Shown: positions 7,895 through 17,635, numbered from the stretch's first letter. The stretch is DNA of 64,000 nucleotides from CAWDMC01 sp963803295 (GCA_963803295.1 CAWDMC010000003.1:186001-250000); one strand, 5' to 3'. The notes: generated from the letters alone by a model not told the origin. Translations and numbers: made by a program.

Positions 7895-9883
7895 ATGGTG
7901 CCATCCCAATCTCTTCGCCGCGCCGTCCTGGCAATTGCCATCGCACTGGTTGCACCGCCAAGCCCTGCGCAGACTGCCCCGCCGGTCATCACGGACCGTG
8001 CCAGCTACAACGCGGGATCCGACGTGCTTGTACGGCTGGCAGTTGCCAGCGGTTCAGTTGAGACTGGCTCCACTGGGCCCAAAGCCACGGTCGTGATTCG
8101 CTACGCGGGCGAACCCAGGCCGGTAGCCACTTCTGCCCTAGCTTCGTCGGTGGCGAACGCCTACGTGAAAATCTGGCACATTCCAGAGAGTGCTAGAACG
8201 GGCCGCTATGAGATCGCTCTTGAGCCTGCTGGCGCTGTCGCAATACGCTCCACGTCCATCACGGTCTACCGCAAGTTGGTCGGGATCGAGGAGATATCGC
8301 TCGACAAGACGTTCTACACTTCAGGCGACCTCGTAGGGGTCACAACGAAGGTCCGTAATCTTGGGGCGCGGACTCTCTCCGGGTTGCGTGTGGAATTCTC
8401 GGACCGCTACTGGCCCTGGATCGGCGGGCCCGCGGCTCGGGCTCGGGCGAGCGTGGTGGTGCTCGCAACTAACGCGAAACTTGCGCCAGGCGCAGAGCAA
8501 TCCTTTCGTTCGAGCCGGGCCGCAGTCGCTCCGCAAGTTACCGAGCCCACCGTTCATCAGTATGGCGTGGTGGTGTGGGACCGCGATAATCAAGGCGTAC
8601 TGGCCATCGCCTTTAGCCCTCTCGTTATCATTCACCCGGTCGCTGGCGACGGACCTCAGGTCTACCCGTCACAGTTCATGTTCCAGCGCCTTAACCAGGT
8701 GAACGTTACGGCCTATCGCCACTTTTATCCGCCCGCTTTCGATTCGGCGGCGATCCAGTTCGATCACGCTCACACGATGTTTCCGGCTGGAGCTCAAGCG
8801 GGAATCAAATTCACCCTGCAGAATCCGACATCCATGGCGTGGCACAACCTGACCCTGCGTGCTCGCCTGCGGGGGCCAGACGGATCGGCAACTCAGGAAC
8901 AGACCGTGGCTGAGTCGCTTGATCTCCGCCCGGGCGGCTCTGCCATTGAGAAATCAGTCACTTTCGAGCTTCCTTCGAGCCCTGGACACTACAGGGCTGA
9001 AGTGGAAATCCTGCAAGATTCGGGCCCGAGACTCTCCACGAACTATCTCGAGCTCGCGGTTAATCCGCTGCCGAAATCCGTTCTGCTCTTCGCCGCCCAC
9101 GAGGATGATGAAGGCAGCTGGATGGGACTGATTCGCGCCGCGGCCGAAAACCACGTTCCCATTCGCTTTGTCTACTTCACAAGCGGTGATGCCGGCTCCT
9201 GTGACCTGTACTATCAGCACTCCTGCGATTCTGAACAGGCGACGCGTTTCGGATCGATCCGTATGGATGAGGTCCGTGCCGCGCTTGGCCATCTGGGCGT
9301 GCCTCGCGACGACATCTACTTTCTAGGACTGCCCGACGGCGGCTCGGGCATGATCTGGTACGACCACCTAAAACCGTCAGACCCGTTTCTCGATCCGTTG
9401 CTTGGCGTCGATCATGCACCCTATGACGGCCTCGTGATCCCCAACCTGGCGTACGATCGTCAGTCGGTCGTCGACGCCGTCAAGCAGCTGATCCTAAAAT
9501 TCAGGCCCGAAGTGGTCATCACGGCTCATCCGCAGCAGGAAACTCATGTCGATCACGTAGTCGCCAACTACTTCGTAACTAAGGCCCTTCAGGACCTCCG
9601 TGCTGCGGGTGCCGGGGTTGAGACGATCAAGGTATTGGTCGATCGAGTTTATAATCCCAAGGAGGCCCCGCCAACTCCTTATCACTACGCCGGGCGCTCC
9701 TTGTATGTTTCCGGTGAAACTTCGGCCCTGGCGCAGGAGGCGGGGTGGTATCATCAATCACAGGGGGGGAACCGCGCCATCGGCCATCTCAGAGATTTCG
9801 ACCAGTTGCCCCGCACGGTGTCCTACCGTGAAATCCTCGACTGGAACGAGCACGCAGGCTGGAACGAGAAGCGGCGGGAGTAG
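7895..9883 (+). CDS. Secreted PIG-L/LmbE-family deacetylase with large beta-rich N-terminus
   Basis: 662 residues from the ATG at 7895, after which a signal peptide ends at PPSPAQ; a TTG at 7829 is in frame but would bury the signal. Residues about 35-390 look like consecutive immunoglobulin-like/beta-sandwich domains. The C-terminal 260 residues are a PIG-L deacetylase domain with the metal motif AHEDDE near 401-406 and the second motif HPQQETHVDH near 545. PIG-L enzymes deacetylate N-acetylglucosamine conjugates such as GlcNAc-PI, mycothiol precursors or glycopeptides. The exported, multi-domain form suggests action on extracellular or envelope amino sugars; the exact substrate is unknown. 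Confidence 0.88.
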   Translation: MVPSQSLRRAVLAIAIALVAPPSPAQTAPPVITDRASYNAGSDVLVRLAVASGSVETGSTGPKATVVIRYAGEPRPVATSALASSVANAYVKIWHIPESARTGRYEIALEPAGAVAIRSTSITVYRKLVGIEEISLDKTFYTSGDLVGVTTKVRNLGARTLSGLRVEFSDRYWPWIGGPAARARASVVVLATNAKLAPGAEQSFRSSRAAVAPQVTEPTVHQYGVVVWDRDNQGVLAIAFSPLVIIHPVAGDGPQVYPSQFMFQRLNQVNVTAYRHFYPPAFDSAAIQFDHAHTMFPAGAQAGIKFTLQNPTSMAWHNLTLRARLRGPDGSATQEQTVAESLDLRPGGSAIEKSVTFELPSSPGHYRAEVEILQDSGPRLSTNYLELAVNPLPKSVLLFAAHEDDEGSWMGLIRAAAENHVPIRFVYFTSGDAGSCDLYYQHSCDSEQATRFGSIRMDEVRAALGHLGVPRDDIYFLGLPDGGSGMIWYDHLKPSDPFLDPLLGVDHAPYDGLVIPNLAYDRQSVVDAVKQLILKFRPEVVITAHPQQETHVDHVVANYFVTKALQDLRAAGAGVETIKVLVDRVYNPKEAPPTPYHYAGRSLYVSGETSALAQEAGWYHQSQGGNRAIGHLRDFDQLPRTVSYREILDWNEHAGWNEKRRE

Positions 9884-9972
9884 CACTGCGTTCCTGGCCT
9901 CGCCCGTGCGTCGGCGACACGAGGCGTGTTGGGCGTTGCTCCGGCCGCTGCGAACTCTAGGTAAGAGCGTCT

Positions 9973-10644
9973 ATGGCTGAAAAGAGTATTGTTCCCCTCG
10001 AAAGTGGATCTTCCCGCCGGATTGAGGGATCCGAAAACCTGCTCTCGAGTAATGCGGAAGTTCGAGAAGAAAGGTCTGAGCCACAGATCCCCGATGAGGC
10101 TTTTCCTTGCCCTGAATGCGGCCAATTGCTCGGACCGGGCGCTCGACTGTGCGCCGCCTGCAAACAAGCGGTGAATCCGGCAAAGATCAACCTGTCACTT
10201 CCGGTCTTGGAGGTATCGGCAACCCACCCCAAGACCCAAGCTGAAGCCGCGGCCCGTGTGCCGTTTCCCTGGCTTCTGTTCCTCGGTTTTGCGGTGGCGC
10301 TCGTGGTAGCTTCCCGGTATGCGGGCGTCCACTTTCAGGCCGGTATGCTTACCGCCGAGGCGATTACCTCAGTCTGGGTTTTCTACGATGCCCGCCAGAA
10401 GGGCATTCAGCAACCGTGGCGGTGGGCTCTGGGCTCACTTCTGCTTTGGCCGTTCGTGTTTCCCTGGTACCTGGCCCGACGCGCCTCACCACGAGCGTCC
10501 TGCCCGTTTGTGGAGGGGAGAGGTTTGGCAATCACAATCCTCATTCTATTTCTTGCTGGGCTTGTGTTTGTGGCCGTCCGCGGGCCGGAAAAAGGCGCCG
10601 ACACGACGCAACAGGCGCCCAGCACGCGACCGCCAAGCCGCTAG
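9973..10644 (+). CDS. Zinc-ribbon membrane protein
   Basis: 223 residues. A short zinc-ribbon is at residues about 46-65 (CPECG then CAAC, the usual two CxxC knuckles), followed by a linker and three or four hydrophobic segments between residues 96 and 205, with a Thr/Pro/Arg-rich tail. This layout of soluble zinc-ribbon plus membrane helices is common in uncharacterised bacterial proteins. It begins 90 bp after the PIG-L gene on the same strand and could be co-transcribed. No functional prediction is justified. Confidence 0.7.
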   Translation: MAEKSIVPLESGSSRRIEGSENLLSSNAEVREERSEPQIPDEAFPCPECGQLLGPGARLCAACKQAVNPAKINLSLPVLEVSATHPKTQAEAAARVPFPWLLFLGFAVALVVASRYAGVHFQAGMLTAEAITSVWVFYDARQKGIQQPWRWALGSLLLWPFVFPWYLARRASPRASCPFVEGRGLAITILILFLAGLVFVAVRGPEKGADTTQQAPSTRPPSR

Positions 10645-10650
10645 TGAGAC

Positions 10651-11793
10651 CTAGGGGATGAGGGCTCCGTCTGAAGCCTCGCACACATAAGTCTCAGCTT
10701 TCAGTCCCAGCGCATCATGATAGCCTCGTTCGATTGCCTCGCAGAAGGCGCCGGTTGCCTCCGGTTTCACCAGATTCACCGTGCATCCTCCGAAACCTGC
10801 GCCCGTCATGCGGGCTCCGAACACTCCGGGTTGTTTCCCAGCGATCTCTACCAGCGTGTCAAGCTCTTTCGAGCTCACTTCGTAATCATCCCGGAGGCTC
10901 TTATGGGAGTCGTTCATGAGCTTGCCGAAGTATTCAAGATCCCCTTCACCCAACACGCGAACGGCCTCGCGCACCCGGTCGTTCTCGGTAACGACGTGGC
11001 TGGCGCGCCTGAACAGTAGCTTGTCCATCGACCTTCCGGCCTCAATGAGATCTCCAAGCTTCACGTCGCGCAACGAGCGGATTTCATCCCATCCGAGCGA
11101 GCGCATCTCGGCGATCGCTGCCTGGCATTGTGAAACGCGGACTTTGTATTCCGAACCAGCGAGCGCCCGCTTCACGCCTGAGTTGCAGACCACTATCTTG
11201 ACCTGACCCCCGATCGGCACCTGGCGATATTTCAGATCCCGGCAGTCGAGGAACAAGGCCTGATTCCGTTTGCCCAACGCGGAAACGAACTGATCCATAA
11301 TGCCGCTGGGTACGCCGACAAATTCGTTTTCGGCCTTGCGAGCAAGTTTGATCGCCTCAACAGGCTCGACTGGCAGACTCAGCAATTTTCGCCAGAAAGC
11401 CATGGCGCCGACTTCGACCGCAGCGGACGAGCTCAGTCCTGCAGCTAAGGGCACGTTGCCGCCGAAAGCGATGTCCGCACCTGCAAGAGTGTAACCTGCT
11501 TCTTGCACAAATTTGGAAACGCCCCGCAGGAAATTACTCCAGGTGTGAATTCCATCTTTTTCGATGGCGTCCAGGCTGAACTCCGCTTTCTCCTTGAAAT
11601 CCGCTGCATGCACCTGGACTGTGCGATCGGTGCGGCGTCGACCGGCATACCAGATATCGCGATCGATTGCGGCGGGCAACACGAAACCGTCATTGTAGTC
11701 GGTGTGCTCGCCGATGAGATTTACACGTCCGGGCGCACGCACAACCACTTCAGGCGCAGCGCCGAAAACTCTTTCGAATGTCTCTTCGATCAT
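10651..11793 (-). CDS. galK: Galactokinase
   Basis: ATP-dependent phosphorylation of alpha-D-galactose to galactose-1-phosphate, the first step of the Leloir pathway. About 380 residues, GHMP kinase fold. The galactokinase signature GRVNLIGEHTDYNDG is near residue 24. The ATP-binding motif LAAGLSSSAAVEVG is near 115, and the third GHMP motif ARMTGAGFGGC is near 330. Two possible starts exist: GTG at 11799 and ATG at 11793. The ATG is preferred, with an AGGA Shine-Dalgarno about 8 bases upstream. No galT or galE is adjacent, so the rest of the pathway must lie elsewhere. Confidence 0.96.
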   Translation of the reverse strand: MIEETFERVFGAAPEVVVRAPGRVNLIGEHTDYNDGFVLPAAIDRDIWYAGRRRTDRTVQVHAADFKEKAEFSLDAIEKDGIHTWSNFLRGVSKFVQEAGYTLAGADIAFGGNVPLAAGLSSSAAVEVGAMAFWRKLLSLPVEPVEAIKLARKAENEFVGVPSGIMDQFVSALGKRNQALFLDCRDLKYRQVPIGGQVKIVVCNSGVKRALAGSEYKVRVSQCQAAIAEMRSLGWDEIRSLRDVKLGDLIEAGRSMDKLLFRRASHVVTENDRVREAVRVLGEGDLEYFGKLMNDSHKSLRDDYEVSSKELDTLVEIAGKQPGVFGARMTGAGFGGCTVNLVKPEATGAFCEAIERGYHDALGLKAETYVCEASDGALIP

Positions 11794-12086
11794 GATCACT
11801 TCCTGTTATCACAGCGTCCAACCAAAGTAAACGCCAATCGCAAGGCCAGCAGGCTTTGCATGCGCGCCGGCAAGCGTGATAGCCCTTCCTGGAGGACTCC
11901 CGAGAGCCGCCCCGTAGGGCCGGGGTAGAGAACCTATCCGTCCGCGAAGCTCTGCGCGTTTAACTAATAACTGACAAATCTTTGACTTTCCTCTGACACG
12001 CCATTTTGGGGGTTCTGTCATGTTCTGAGGCGAAGCAAGAATCAACCAGACATTGAACTGTAGCGCTCCGATCTATAAGGAGGACT

Positions 12087-13271
12087 ATGAGAGATTTGCA
12101 TCGACGTAAGCGGATGGTGCTTGCCTGTGTCGCGGGTTTGATGGCCACAATTTTCAGCGTGGCTATTACGCCGGCAGCGGCGCAATACAAGCAGACCAAC
12201 CTGGTTTCAGATGTTCCTAATATTGCGGCAACGACAGACACAAATTGCGGGGGTGCCGAGAGCAGTCCCTGCCTGGTTAATCCTTGGGGTATCGTCGCTT
12301 CGACGACAAGCCCGTTCTGGATTTCTGATAACGGCACGGGTTTCTCCACGCTTTACACTGGCACTGGCGTTCAAATTCCACTAGTTGTCACCATTCCTAC
12401 TCCAAATGGAGGGAGCGGCCCGGCCAAGCCTACAGGGATCGTCTTCAACAACACCACCGATTTCGTAGTCACCGACGGTGCAAACTCCGCCCCCGCGGCA
12501 TTTATCTTCGCAACTGAAGATGGGACTATCAGCGGATGGAGTCCCACTGTTGACCGCACCCACGCGATACTCCAGGTGGATAACTCGTCGCCGGGTGGGC
12601 CGAATGGACTGGGACTGGGAGCGATCTACAAAGGCCTTGCCAACGGTTACGACGGCACGCGTAATCTCCTATTCGCCACCAACTTTCGCGACGGGGTGGT
12701 GGAGGTGTACGACTACGATTCGGTCAACCAGAAGTTGAGATTCGTGAAGTGGTTCACGGATGAGCGCATTACGCCGGATGCATCGGGCTCGGGCTTCGCT
12801 CCGTTCGGCATTCGCAACATCAATGGCCTGCTTTTTGTCACCTTCGCGTTGCAAGACGCCGACAAAGAGGATGATGTTGCCGGACCCGGCTTAGGATTTA
12901 TCGATGTATTCGACATGAGTGGTAAGCAACTCACCCGCTTTGCCACCGGCGGACCTCTCAACGCACCCTGGGGATTGGCGGTTGCTCCCGGCGATTTCGG
13001 GAGATTCTCTACGCGTCTGCTCGTCGGCAACTTCGGTGACGGACGCATCAGCGCCTATGATATGTTTTTGGGCCACGGCTTCTTCAGGTTGCTTCGGGGC
13101 TTATTCAGAGGTCAGCTTCGCGACTCGACGGGAAAACCTCTTGCGATCGATGGCTTGTGGGGATTGACTTTCGGTAATGGCGCTGCGGCAGGCCTGACCA
13201 ACGAGCTCTTTTTTACGGCAGGAATACAAGATGAGGCCCACGGCCTCTTTGGCAAGATCACCGCTCAGTAG
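12087..13271 (+). CDS. TIGR03118-family secreted beta-propeller-like protein
   Basis: 394-residue exported protein with signal peptide (residues about 10-33, ending PAAAQ). After cleavage it begins YKQTNLVSDVPNIAATTD and then LVNPWGIV, which is how I recognise the TIGR03118 family, a group of uncharacterised secreted proteins found in acidobacteria and others. Repeated blocks (GLANG, GIRNINGLLFVTFA, APWGLAVAPGDFG) look like NHL-type propeller blades. A perfect Shine-Dalgarno AAGGAGG precedes the ATG at 12087. Its function is unknown; propellers of this type often bind ligands or act as scaffolds. Confidence 0.83.
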   Translation: MRDLHRRKRMVLACVAGLMATIFSVAITPAAAQYKQTNLVSDVPNIAATTDTNCGGAESSPCLVNPWGIVASTTSPFWISDNGTGFSTLYTGTGVQIPLVVTIPTPNGGSGPAKPTGIVFNNTTDFVVTDGANSAPAAFIFATEDGTISGWSPTVDRTHAILQVDNSSPGGPNGLGLGAIYKGLANGYDGTRNLLFATNFRDGVVEVYDYDSVNQKLRFVKWFTDERITPDASGSGFAPFGIRNINGLLFVTFALQDADKEDDVAGPGLGFIDVFDMSGKQLTRFATGGPLNAPWGLAVAPGDFGRFSTRLLVGNFGDGRISAYDMFLGHGFFRLLRGLFRGQLRDSTGKPLAIDGLWGLTFGNGAAAGLTNELFFTAGIQDEAHGLFGKITAQ

Positions 13272-13302
13272 TCCAGAACTGTCATTCTGAGCGTAGCGGA
13301 GC

Positions 13303-13383
13303 CCGGTCCGGAAACAAGGGACCGGCCCGCCACGCCTCAGGAGGGCATCCAGGGCCGGGCCGAAACACAAGCACTCTTTTTTT
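13303..13383. terminator. Possible intrinsic terminator between convergent genes
   Basis: Between the convergent TIGR03118 and mqnC genes. CCGGTCC / GGACCGG and CGGCCC / GGGCCG can form stems, followed on the plus strand by seven T residues at 13377-13383. The T-run begins about 20 bases after the last stem, so this is only a candidate. Confidence 0.35.
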
Positions 13384-13403
13384 GGGGGAGCTGGCAGTCA
13401 GGA

Positions 13404-14441
13404 TCAGTTGAGGAAATACGACCGGTACAAGGTGTCGCGCTTCACGGGGCGGAAGCCGGCGCCCGAGATCAGGGCACGAAGTGACTCTTCAGTCGATTTG
13501 TTCATGCAGCCTGCGGCGCTTACCACATTCTCCTCAATCAAGATGCTGCCTACATCGTTTGCACCGAAGCGAAGGGCAATCTGGCAGATCTTATGACCGG
13601 GCGTGAGCCAGGAAGCCTGCACGTTGACGAAGTTGTCGAGATAGAGGCGGGACACTGCCAGCGTCTTCAGGTAATCCACCGCAGTTACTTCTTCTTTCAC
13701 AAAGCGGCCGAGCGACGTATGCTCGCGTTGGAAGAACCAGGGAATGAAAGAAGTAAAGCCGCCGGTTTCTTCCTGCAACTGCCGTACCCGTTCTAGATGG
13801 TTGACGCGATGCTCGATGCATTCGCCGCAGCCGAACATCATGGTGGCGGTGGTGCGCATGCCAAGCTGATGGCAGGTGCGGTGCACTTCGAGCCACTCGT
13901 CGGTGCGGCACTTGAGGCGGGCGATGCGGAAGCGGACCTCGTCGTCCAGGATTTCGGCTCCGGCGCCGGGTATTGAGTCCAGGCCGGCATCCATCAGCCG
14001 CTGGAGCACCTCGCGCACGGTGAGTCCGCAGATTTCGGCGATGTTGAGAACCTCAGGGGCTGAAAGGCAGTGCAGGTGCAGCGCAGGATAGCGTCGCTTG
14101 ATGCTTCCGAGCAGGTTCTCGTAATAGTCCATTTTCAGGTCGGGATGAAGGCCGCCCTGCATCAGGATTCCCGTGCCACCCAGGGCAAGGGTCTCATCGA
14201 TCTTCCGATAGATCGACTCGAGCGGCTGAACGTAACCCTCAGGAGATCCCACCGGCCGGTAAAAGGCGCAGAACGTGCAGTACTCGGTGCAGATGTTGGT
14301 GTAGTTGATATTGCGGTCGATCTGGTAAGTGATGACGCCGCCTGGATGGAGCTTGCGCCGGAGGGCGTCCGCTTCCATACCCAGGCCGATGATGTCATCG
14401 GACCGCAACATATCCAGAGCCTGTTCACGCGTCAAACTCAA
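13404..14441 (-). CDS. mqnC: Cyclic dehypoxanthinyl futalosine synthase (radical SAM)
   Basis: Third step of the futalosine route to menaquinone: cyclises dehypoxanthine futalosine. Radical SAM enzyme with the CxxxCxxC cluster motif CTEYCTFC, followed by CofH/MqnC-type residues (GGTGILMQGGLHPD, PGAGAEIL, MMFGCGE). The start is uncertain. A TTG at 14441 overlaps the mqnA stop as TTGA and has GGAG just upstream, giving 345 residues. A TTG at 14498 is also in frame and would overlap mqnA by 61 bp. Coupling to mqnA favours the shorter form. It is the last gene of the trmFO-to-mqnC operon. Confidence 0.92.
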   Translation of the reverse strand: MSLTREQALDMLRSDDIIGLGMEADALRRKLHPGGVITYQIDRNINYTNICTEYCTFCAFYRPVGSPEGYVQPLESIYRKIDETLALGGTGILMQGGLHPDLKMDYYENLLGSIKRRYPALHLHCLSAPEVLNIAEICGLTVREVLQRLMDAGLDSIPGAGAEILDDEVRFRIARLKCRTDEWLEVHRTCHQLGMRTTATMMFGCGECIEHRVNHLERVRQLQEETGGFTSFIPWFFQREHTSLGRFVKEEVTAVDYLKTLAVSRLYLDNFVNVQASWLTPGHKICQIALRFGANDVGSILIEENVVSAAGCMNKSTEESLRALISGAGFRPVKRDTLYRSYFLN

Positions 14442-15232
14442 GCGAACTCCAGGTTTCGCGATTCCGGAATAAGGCCGGCCTCCTTTGCCAGCTCGCAAAA
14501 CAGCCTTAAACCCTTCAGGTTCTCGTTATCTAAACTATAGTCGATGTTCTCCGTGAGGTAAACTTTCACCTCCGCTGCCGGAAGCCGGTATTTCGGTGCG
14601 TACTGCCGGGAGATTTCCTCGATGTGAGCCAGTCCATAATCGCGCGACCCCTCGAACTGCTCGCGCAGCGGCGCCATTTTTGTGACGGACCTTCCCACCC
14701 AAACGGCGAACACGAATGGCAAACCCGTGAACTTTCTCCATTCGGAGGCCAAATCGTAGACGTAGGGCGCCGGTCCACGGTAAGCGAGCGCCGGATCGCC
14801 GATCAGCAAGGCAGCGTCATTACGGCGAAGCATCTCGTCGGCATCAGGCTCGAAGGGCGTGAATTCGACGTGGCGCCGGTAGAACGTCCGCAGCAGGATC
14901 GTGACCAATGCCACAGAAGTGCGGGAGGAGCTGTCAAGGGCCACACTCTCGATCTGCTCTACCGGCTTGTTGCCTAACAGCAGGACCGATTTCACCACGG
15001 CCTTCGAAGCAATGGAGACGCCTCCCACGATGCAAGCGCCGGGAATCCGCTGATACTCAATGGAGGGGATAATGCCGATGTCCACCTTCCCGCGAGCGAG
15101 CGCATCGGCGCAGCAGGCCGGCGTGGTGAACGTCAGATCAAATTCGCCCTGCTGCTCGCCATGGAGCATTCCCCAAATCAGTGGAACAGTGTTGAGGTAT
15201 TTGACAACAGAAACTCGCGGCTTCTCGATCAT
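14438..15232 (-). CDS. mqnA: Chorismate dehydratase
   Basis: First step of the futalosine menaquinone pathway: dehydrates chorismate to 3-enolpyruvylbenzoate. 264 residues from the ATG at 15232 (MIEKPRVSVVKYLNTVPL). An upstream in-frame start at 15322 would overlap xerC, so it is disfavoured. The periplasmic-binding-protein fold typical of MqnA/MqnD is recognisable (VDIGIIPSIEYQ near 60, LLIGDPAL near 180). It sits between xerC and mqnC on one transcript. mqnB, mqnD and the later steps are not in this window. Confidence 0.93.
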   Translation of the reverse strand: MIEKPRVSVVKYLNTVPLIWGMLHGEQQGEFDLTFTTPACCADALARGKVDIGIIPSIEYQRIPGACIVGGVSIASKAVVKSVLLLGNKPVEQIESVALDSSSRTSVALVTILLRTFYRRHVEFTPFEPDADEMLRRNDAALLIGDPALAYRGPAPYVYDLASEWRKFTGLPFVFAVWVGRSVTKMAPLREQFEGSRDYGLAHIEEISRQYAPKYRLPAAEVKVYLTENIDYSLDNENLKGLRLFCELAKEAGLIPESRNLEFA

Positions 15233-15287
15233 GGCTTCAATCTGTTTTGATTCCGCATCGTGCCAGCAGGTTCCTGCTTCCCAATCC

Positions 15288-16214
15288 TCACGCCTTCGGA
15301 TGGGTCTTGTCGTAAACCTCAATCAACTGCTTGATGGACACTTGCGTGTACCTCTGCGTGGTGGAAAGGCTCTCGTGCCCGAGCATCTCCTGGATGGCCC
15401 GCAGATCGGCGCCTTCGGTCAGCAGGTGTGAGGCAAAAGCGTGGCGGAGCGAATGCGGACTCACGCGCACGTCCGGTCCATAGCGCCGGACGTAAGTCTT
15501 TACCAGCCGGTCGACCGAGCGTGTGGTGAGCCGCTGGCCTCGTGCATTCAAGAATAGCGCCAGGGACCCGGTGCGGTGCTCTTTCAGCAACTTTTCCCGC
15601 AACGGCAGGTAATCCTCCAGGGCCCTTTTTGCCTTCGACCCGAAAGGCACCATGCGTTCCTTGCGTCCTTTGCCCCTTACCAGCAGCATGTTGTCCCCGA
15701 AATTGACGTTGCGCAGATCGAGGCCTACCAGCTCGCTCACCCGCAATCCAGAGGCGTAAAGCAGCTCCAAGATGGCGCGATCCCGCTCGAATCCCGCTGG
15801 TTTCCCGCTGGTTTCCCGCCCTGCCCGGTCCAGGCGGTCGAGAAACCCATTCAACTCCTCTTCCGTCATGATGCGCGGCAGCCGTTTCTCCAGCTTCGGG
15901 GTTGAGAGCTCGCTCGCCGGATTTGCAGAAAGAACCTTATCGTTCACCAGAAACGTCAGGAACGCGCGCACGGCTGCCAGCTTGCGCGCTATCGAGACTT
16001 TCTTCTTTTCACGCTCGTAAAGATAGGCGAGAAACGAACGCACCTGCAAGGTGCTGATGGCCGCCGCATCGATGGAGTCGGCGGCTTCACTCTGCACCAG
16101 GAACTCGCGGAACTGCAAGAGGTCGCTGCGGTAGTTGCGCACGGTGTGCGGCGAGGCGTTGCGTTCGTGTTGCAGATAGTCAGCGTAGCGTTCAATCGCT
16201 TCAGTCAGATTCAA
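15288..16214 (-). CDS. xerC: Tyrosine recombinase XerC-like
   Basis: Site-specific tyrosine recombinase that resolves chromosome dimers at dif during division. The form from the TTG at 16214, preceded by GGGGGA, is 308 residues, the normal XerC length. Longer in-frame starts up to 16388 would overlap the upstream phospholipase-like gene. The SAM-like N-terminal DNA-binding domain is at residues 1-90. Catalytic residues visible are R in ASGLRVSEL, K in GKGRKERMVPF, H and R in SPHSLRHAFASHLL, H in LGHESL and the nucleophile Y in TTQRYTQ. Its position in an operon with trmFO and mqnA/mqnC is unexpected functionally. Confidence 0.9.
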   Translation of the reverse strand: MNLTEAIERYADYLQHERNASPHTVRNYRSDLLQFREFLVQSEAADSIDAAAISTLQVRSFLAYLYEREKKKVSIARKLAAVRAFLTFLVNDKVLSANPASELSTPKLEKRLPRIMTEEELNGFLDRLDRAGRETSGKPAGFERDRAILELLYASGLRVSELVGLDLRNVNFGDNMLLVRGKGRKERMVPFGSKAKRALEDYLPLREKLLKEHRTGSLALFLNARGQRLTTRSVDRLVKTYVRRYGPDVRVSPHSLRHAFASHLLTEGADLRAIQEMLGHESLSTTQRYTQVSIKQLIEVYDKTHPKA

Positions 16215-16303
16215 ACCCAGTCCCCCGTATTCAAGCTCCGATTGTACCGTGGATCGGAACCTGGGGTCATAACCGAAGCCTGCACACATCCTTGGCACAG
16301 AAT

Positions 16304-17635
16304 CTACCGCGCTTGGTCCTTTGCGACGTGCACCGGCTGAAGCGGGGCCGCTCTCAACTTGGCCAGATTCGCCAAGGCTTTCTGCCATTCCTTGGGATTC
16401 TGTTTGGTTGCGATCGGCGCGCTCAGATCGCCGTAGAAGCCGAGGATATCAGCGCGCAGGTCTGGCGTCACATTCTGGAAATTGTTTGCCGCCAGGCGAT
16501 CGAGTAGCTTGGCATAAGTCTTATCGGCAAGAGCGTAGATGCCGGAACGGCTAATATCGCCGGTATCCAGATCTTTATTGACCAGGGCCAGGTGTCCGGC
16601 GCGGACGTCCGCGAATAGCCGCTTATCAACGGAAATCGTATCGGCAAAGCTCTTCACAAACAGTTGCTCCGTCTGAGGTGTCGGCGACTTGAATCTGAGC
16701 GTCTGCAGCGGACCCACCTTCGGCAGGATCCTGACCAGGAAAACGAGAAGACGCGCCAGCAGGCTCATCCTGGCGTTCTCCTCATTCCACTCACGTCTCA
16801 AAAAACTGGGCGCGCGGTAGTTGGTGCCGTAGGCCCTCCGGTAGTTCGAGCGCGACAAGCGGTAGATGAACTTACGACGGGTTCTACTGGGATCCGCCTT
16901 CAGGATCTCATCCTTCTTTTGCTTCCAGGCGATCTGGGTCATGCGGGGAATCACCTCACTGGCGCCACGGCGGTAAGTGTTGATAGCGAGGTCCTCATTC
17001 TTGAAGAGGTCCTTGAGAGACAGCCCATAAGTGCGCTGGAAGGCGCGTTCCAGCACGGGTTTGGCGACTTTGAAGCCTATGAAGTTCTCGTACGTCTTGG
17101 GAACATAACCTGCCCCGGCGATCTCGGCTACATCGAAGGAAAACTCCACCATGATATGAGCCTTGGGGTCGTCCTCATAAGTCACCACCTTCCCGTATTT
17201 TTTCTCGAGCTTGGGATAAACCTGCGGCACTGACAGGTTCACCGCGATCGGATGCCCGGTGATATCGGCCGTGTAGTGCGCCAGCGCTCCGAGCGCGAAG
17301 GCGAATTCGTACATGTCCTGGGCTTCGTTCAGCATGCTCATAATGAAGTCGCCCGTACGCACGTAATGAGTGAGATCGCTGAAGAGGTGATTGCCGAACG
17401 GGTAGTAACCCATGTCCTGGACCACTGCGCCACCATAGGCGTAAGCGTGAGCCTCGCGCATCTGTGCGTCGTTGGCGGTGGGATAACGCGTGAGCAGCAT
17501 CGGCCTGATCACCGGTCCCCAGATGGCGTCGACAATGGCCTCGTGGCTGAGCACGGAATAGCTGCCGGAGGGGATCGCCAGCAGCAGCGAGAATAGGACG
17601 GCGAGAAGGAGCGAAAGCTTGGAGAAGGGCCTCAT
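16304..17635 (-). CDS. Secreted zinc-dependent phospholipase C-like protein
   Basis: 443 residues from the ATG at 17635, which overlaps the trmFO stop as ATGA, indicating translational coupling. A signal peptide spans residues 1-25. The region SVLSHEAIVD ... GNHLFSDLTHYVRTGDF ... LGALAHYTADITGHP carries the regularly spaced His/Asp residues of the Zn_dep_PLPC / S1-P1 nuclease-like fold (His and Asp coordinating three zinc ions). Family members hydrolyse phosphodiesters such as phospholipid head groups. The C-terminal half is helical and unrecognised. Secretion suggests lipid or phosphodiester scavenging, but no substrate can be assigned. Confidence 0.78.
   Translation of the reverse strand: MRPFSKLSLLLAVLFSLLLAIPSGSYSVLSHEAIVDAIWGPVIRPMLLTRYPTANDAQMREAHAYAYGGAVVQDMGYYPFGNHLFSDLTHYVRTGDFIMSMLNEAQDMYEFAFALGALAHYTADITGHPIAVNLSVPQVYPKLEKKYGKVVTYEDDPKAHIMVEFSFDVAEIAGAGYVPKTYENFIGFKVAKPVLERAFQRTYGLSLKDLFKNEDLAINTYRRGASEVIPRMTQIAWKQKKDEILKADPSRTRRKFIYRLSRSNYRRAYGTNYRAPSFLRREWNEENARMSLLARLLVFLVRILPKVGPLQTLRFKSPTPQTEQLFVKSFADTISVDKRLFADVRAGHLALVNKDLDTGDISRSGIYALADKTYAKLLDRLAANNFQNVTPDLRADILGFYGDLSAPIATKQNPKEWQKALANLAKLRAAPLQPVHVAKDQAR

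Noticed and set aside
11960..12349. 129-codon minus-strand reading frame upstream of the TIGR03118 gene
   Set aside because: Runs through the perfect ribosome-binding site and signal peptide of that gene; no own evidence.
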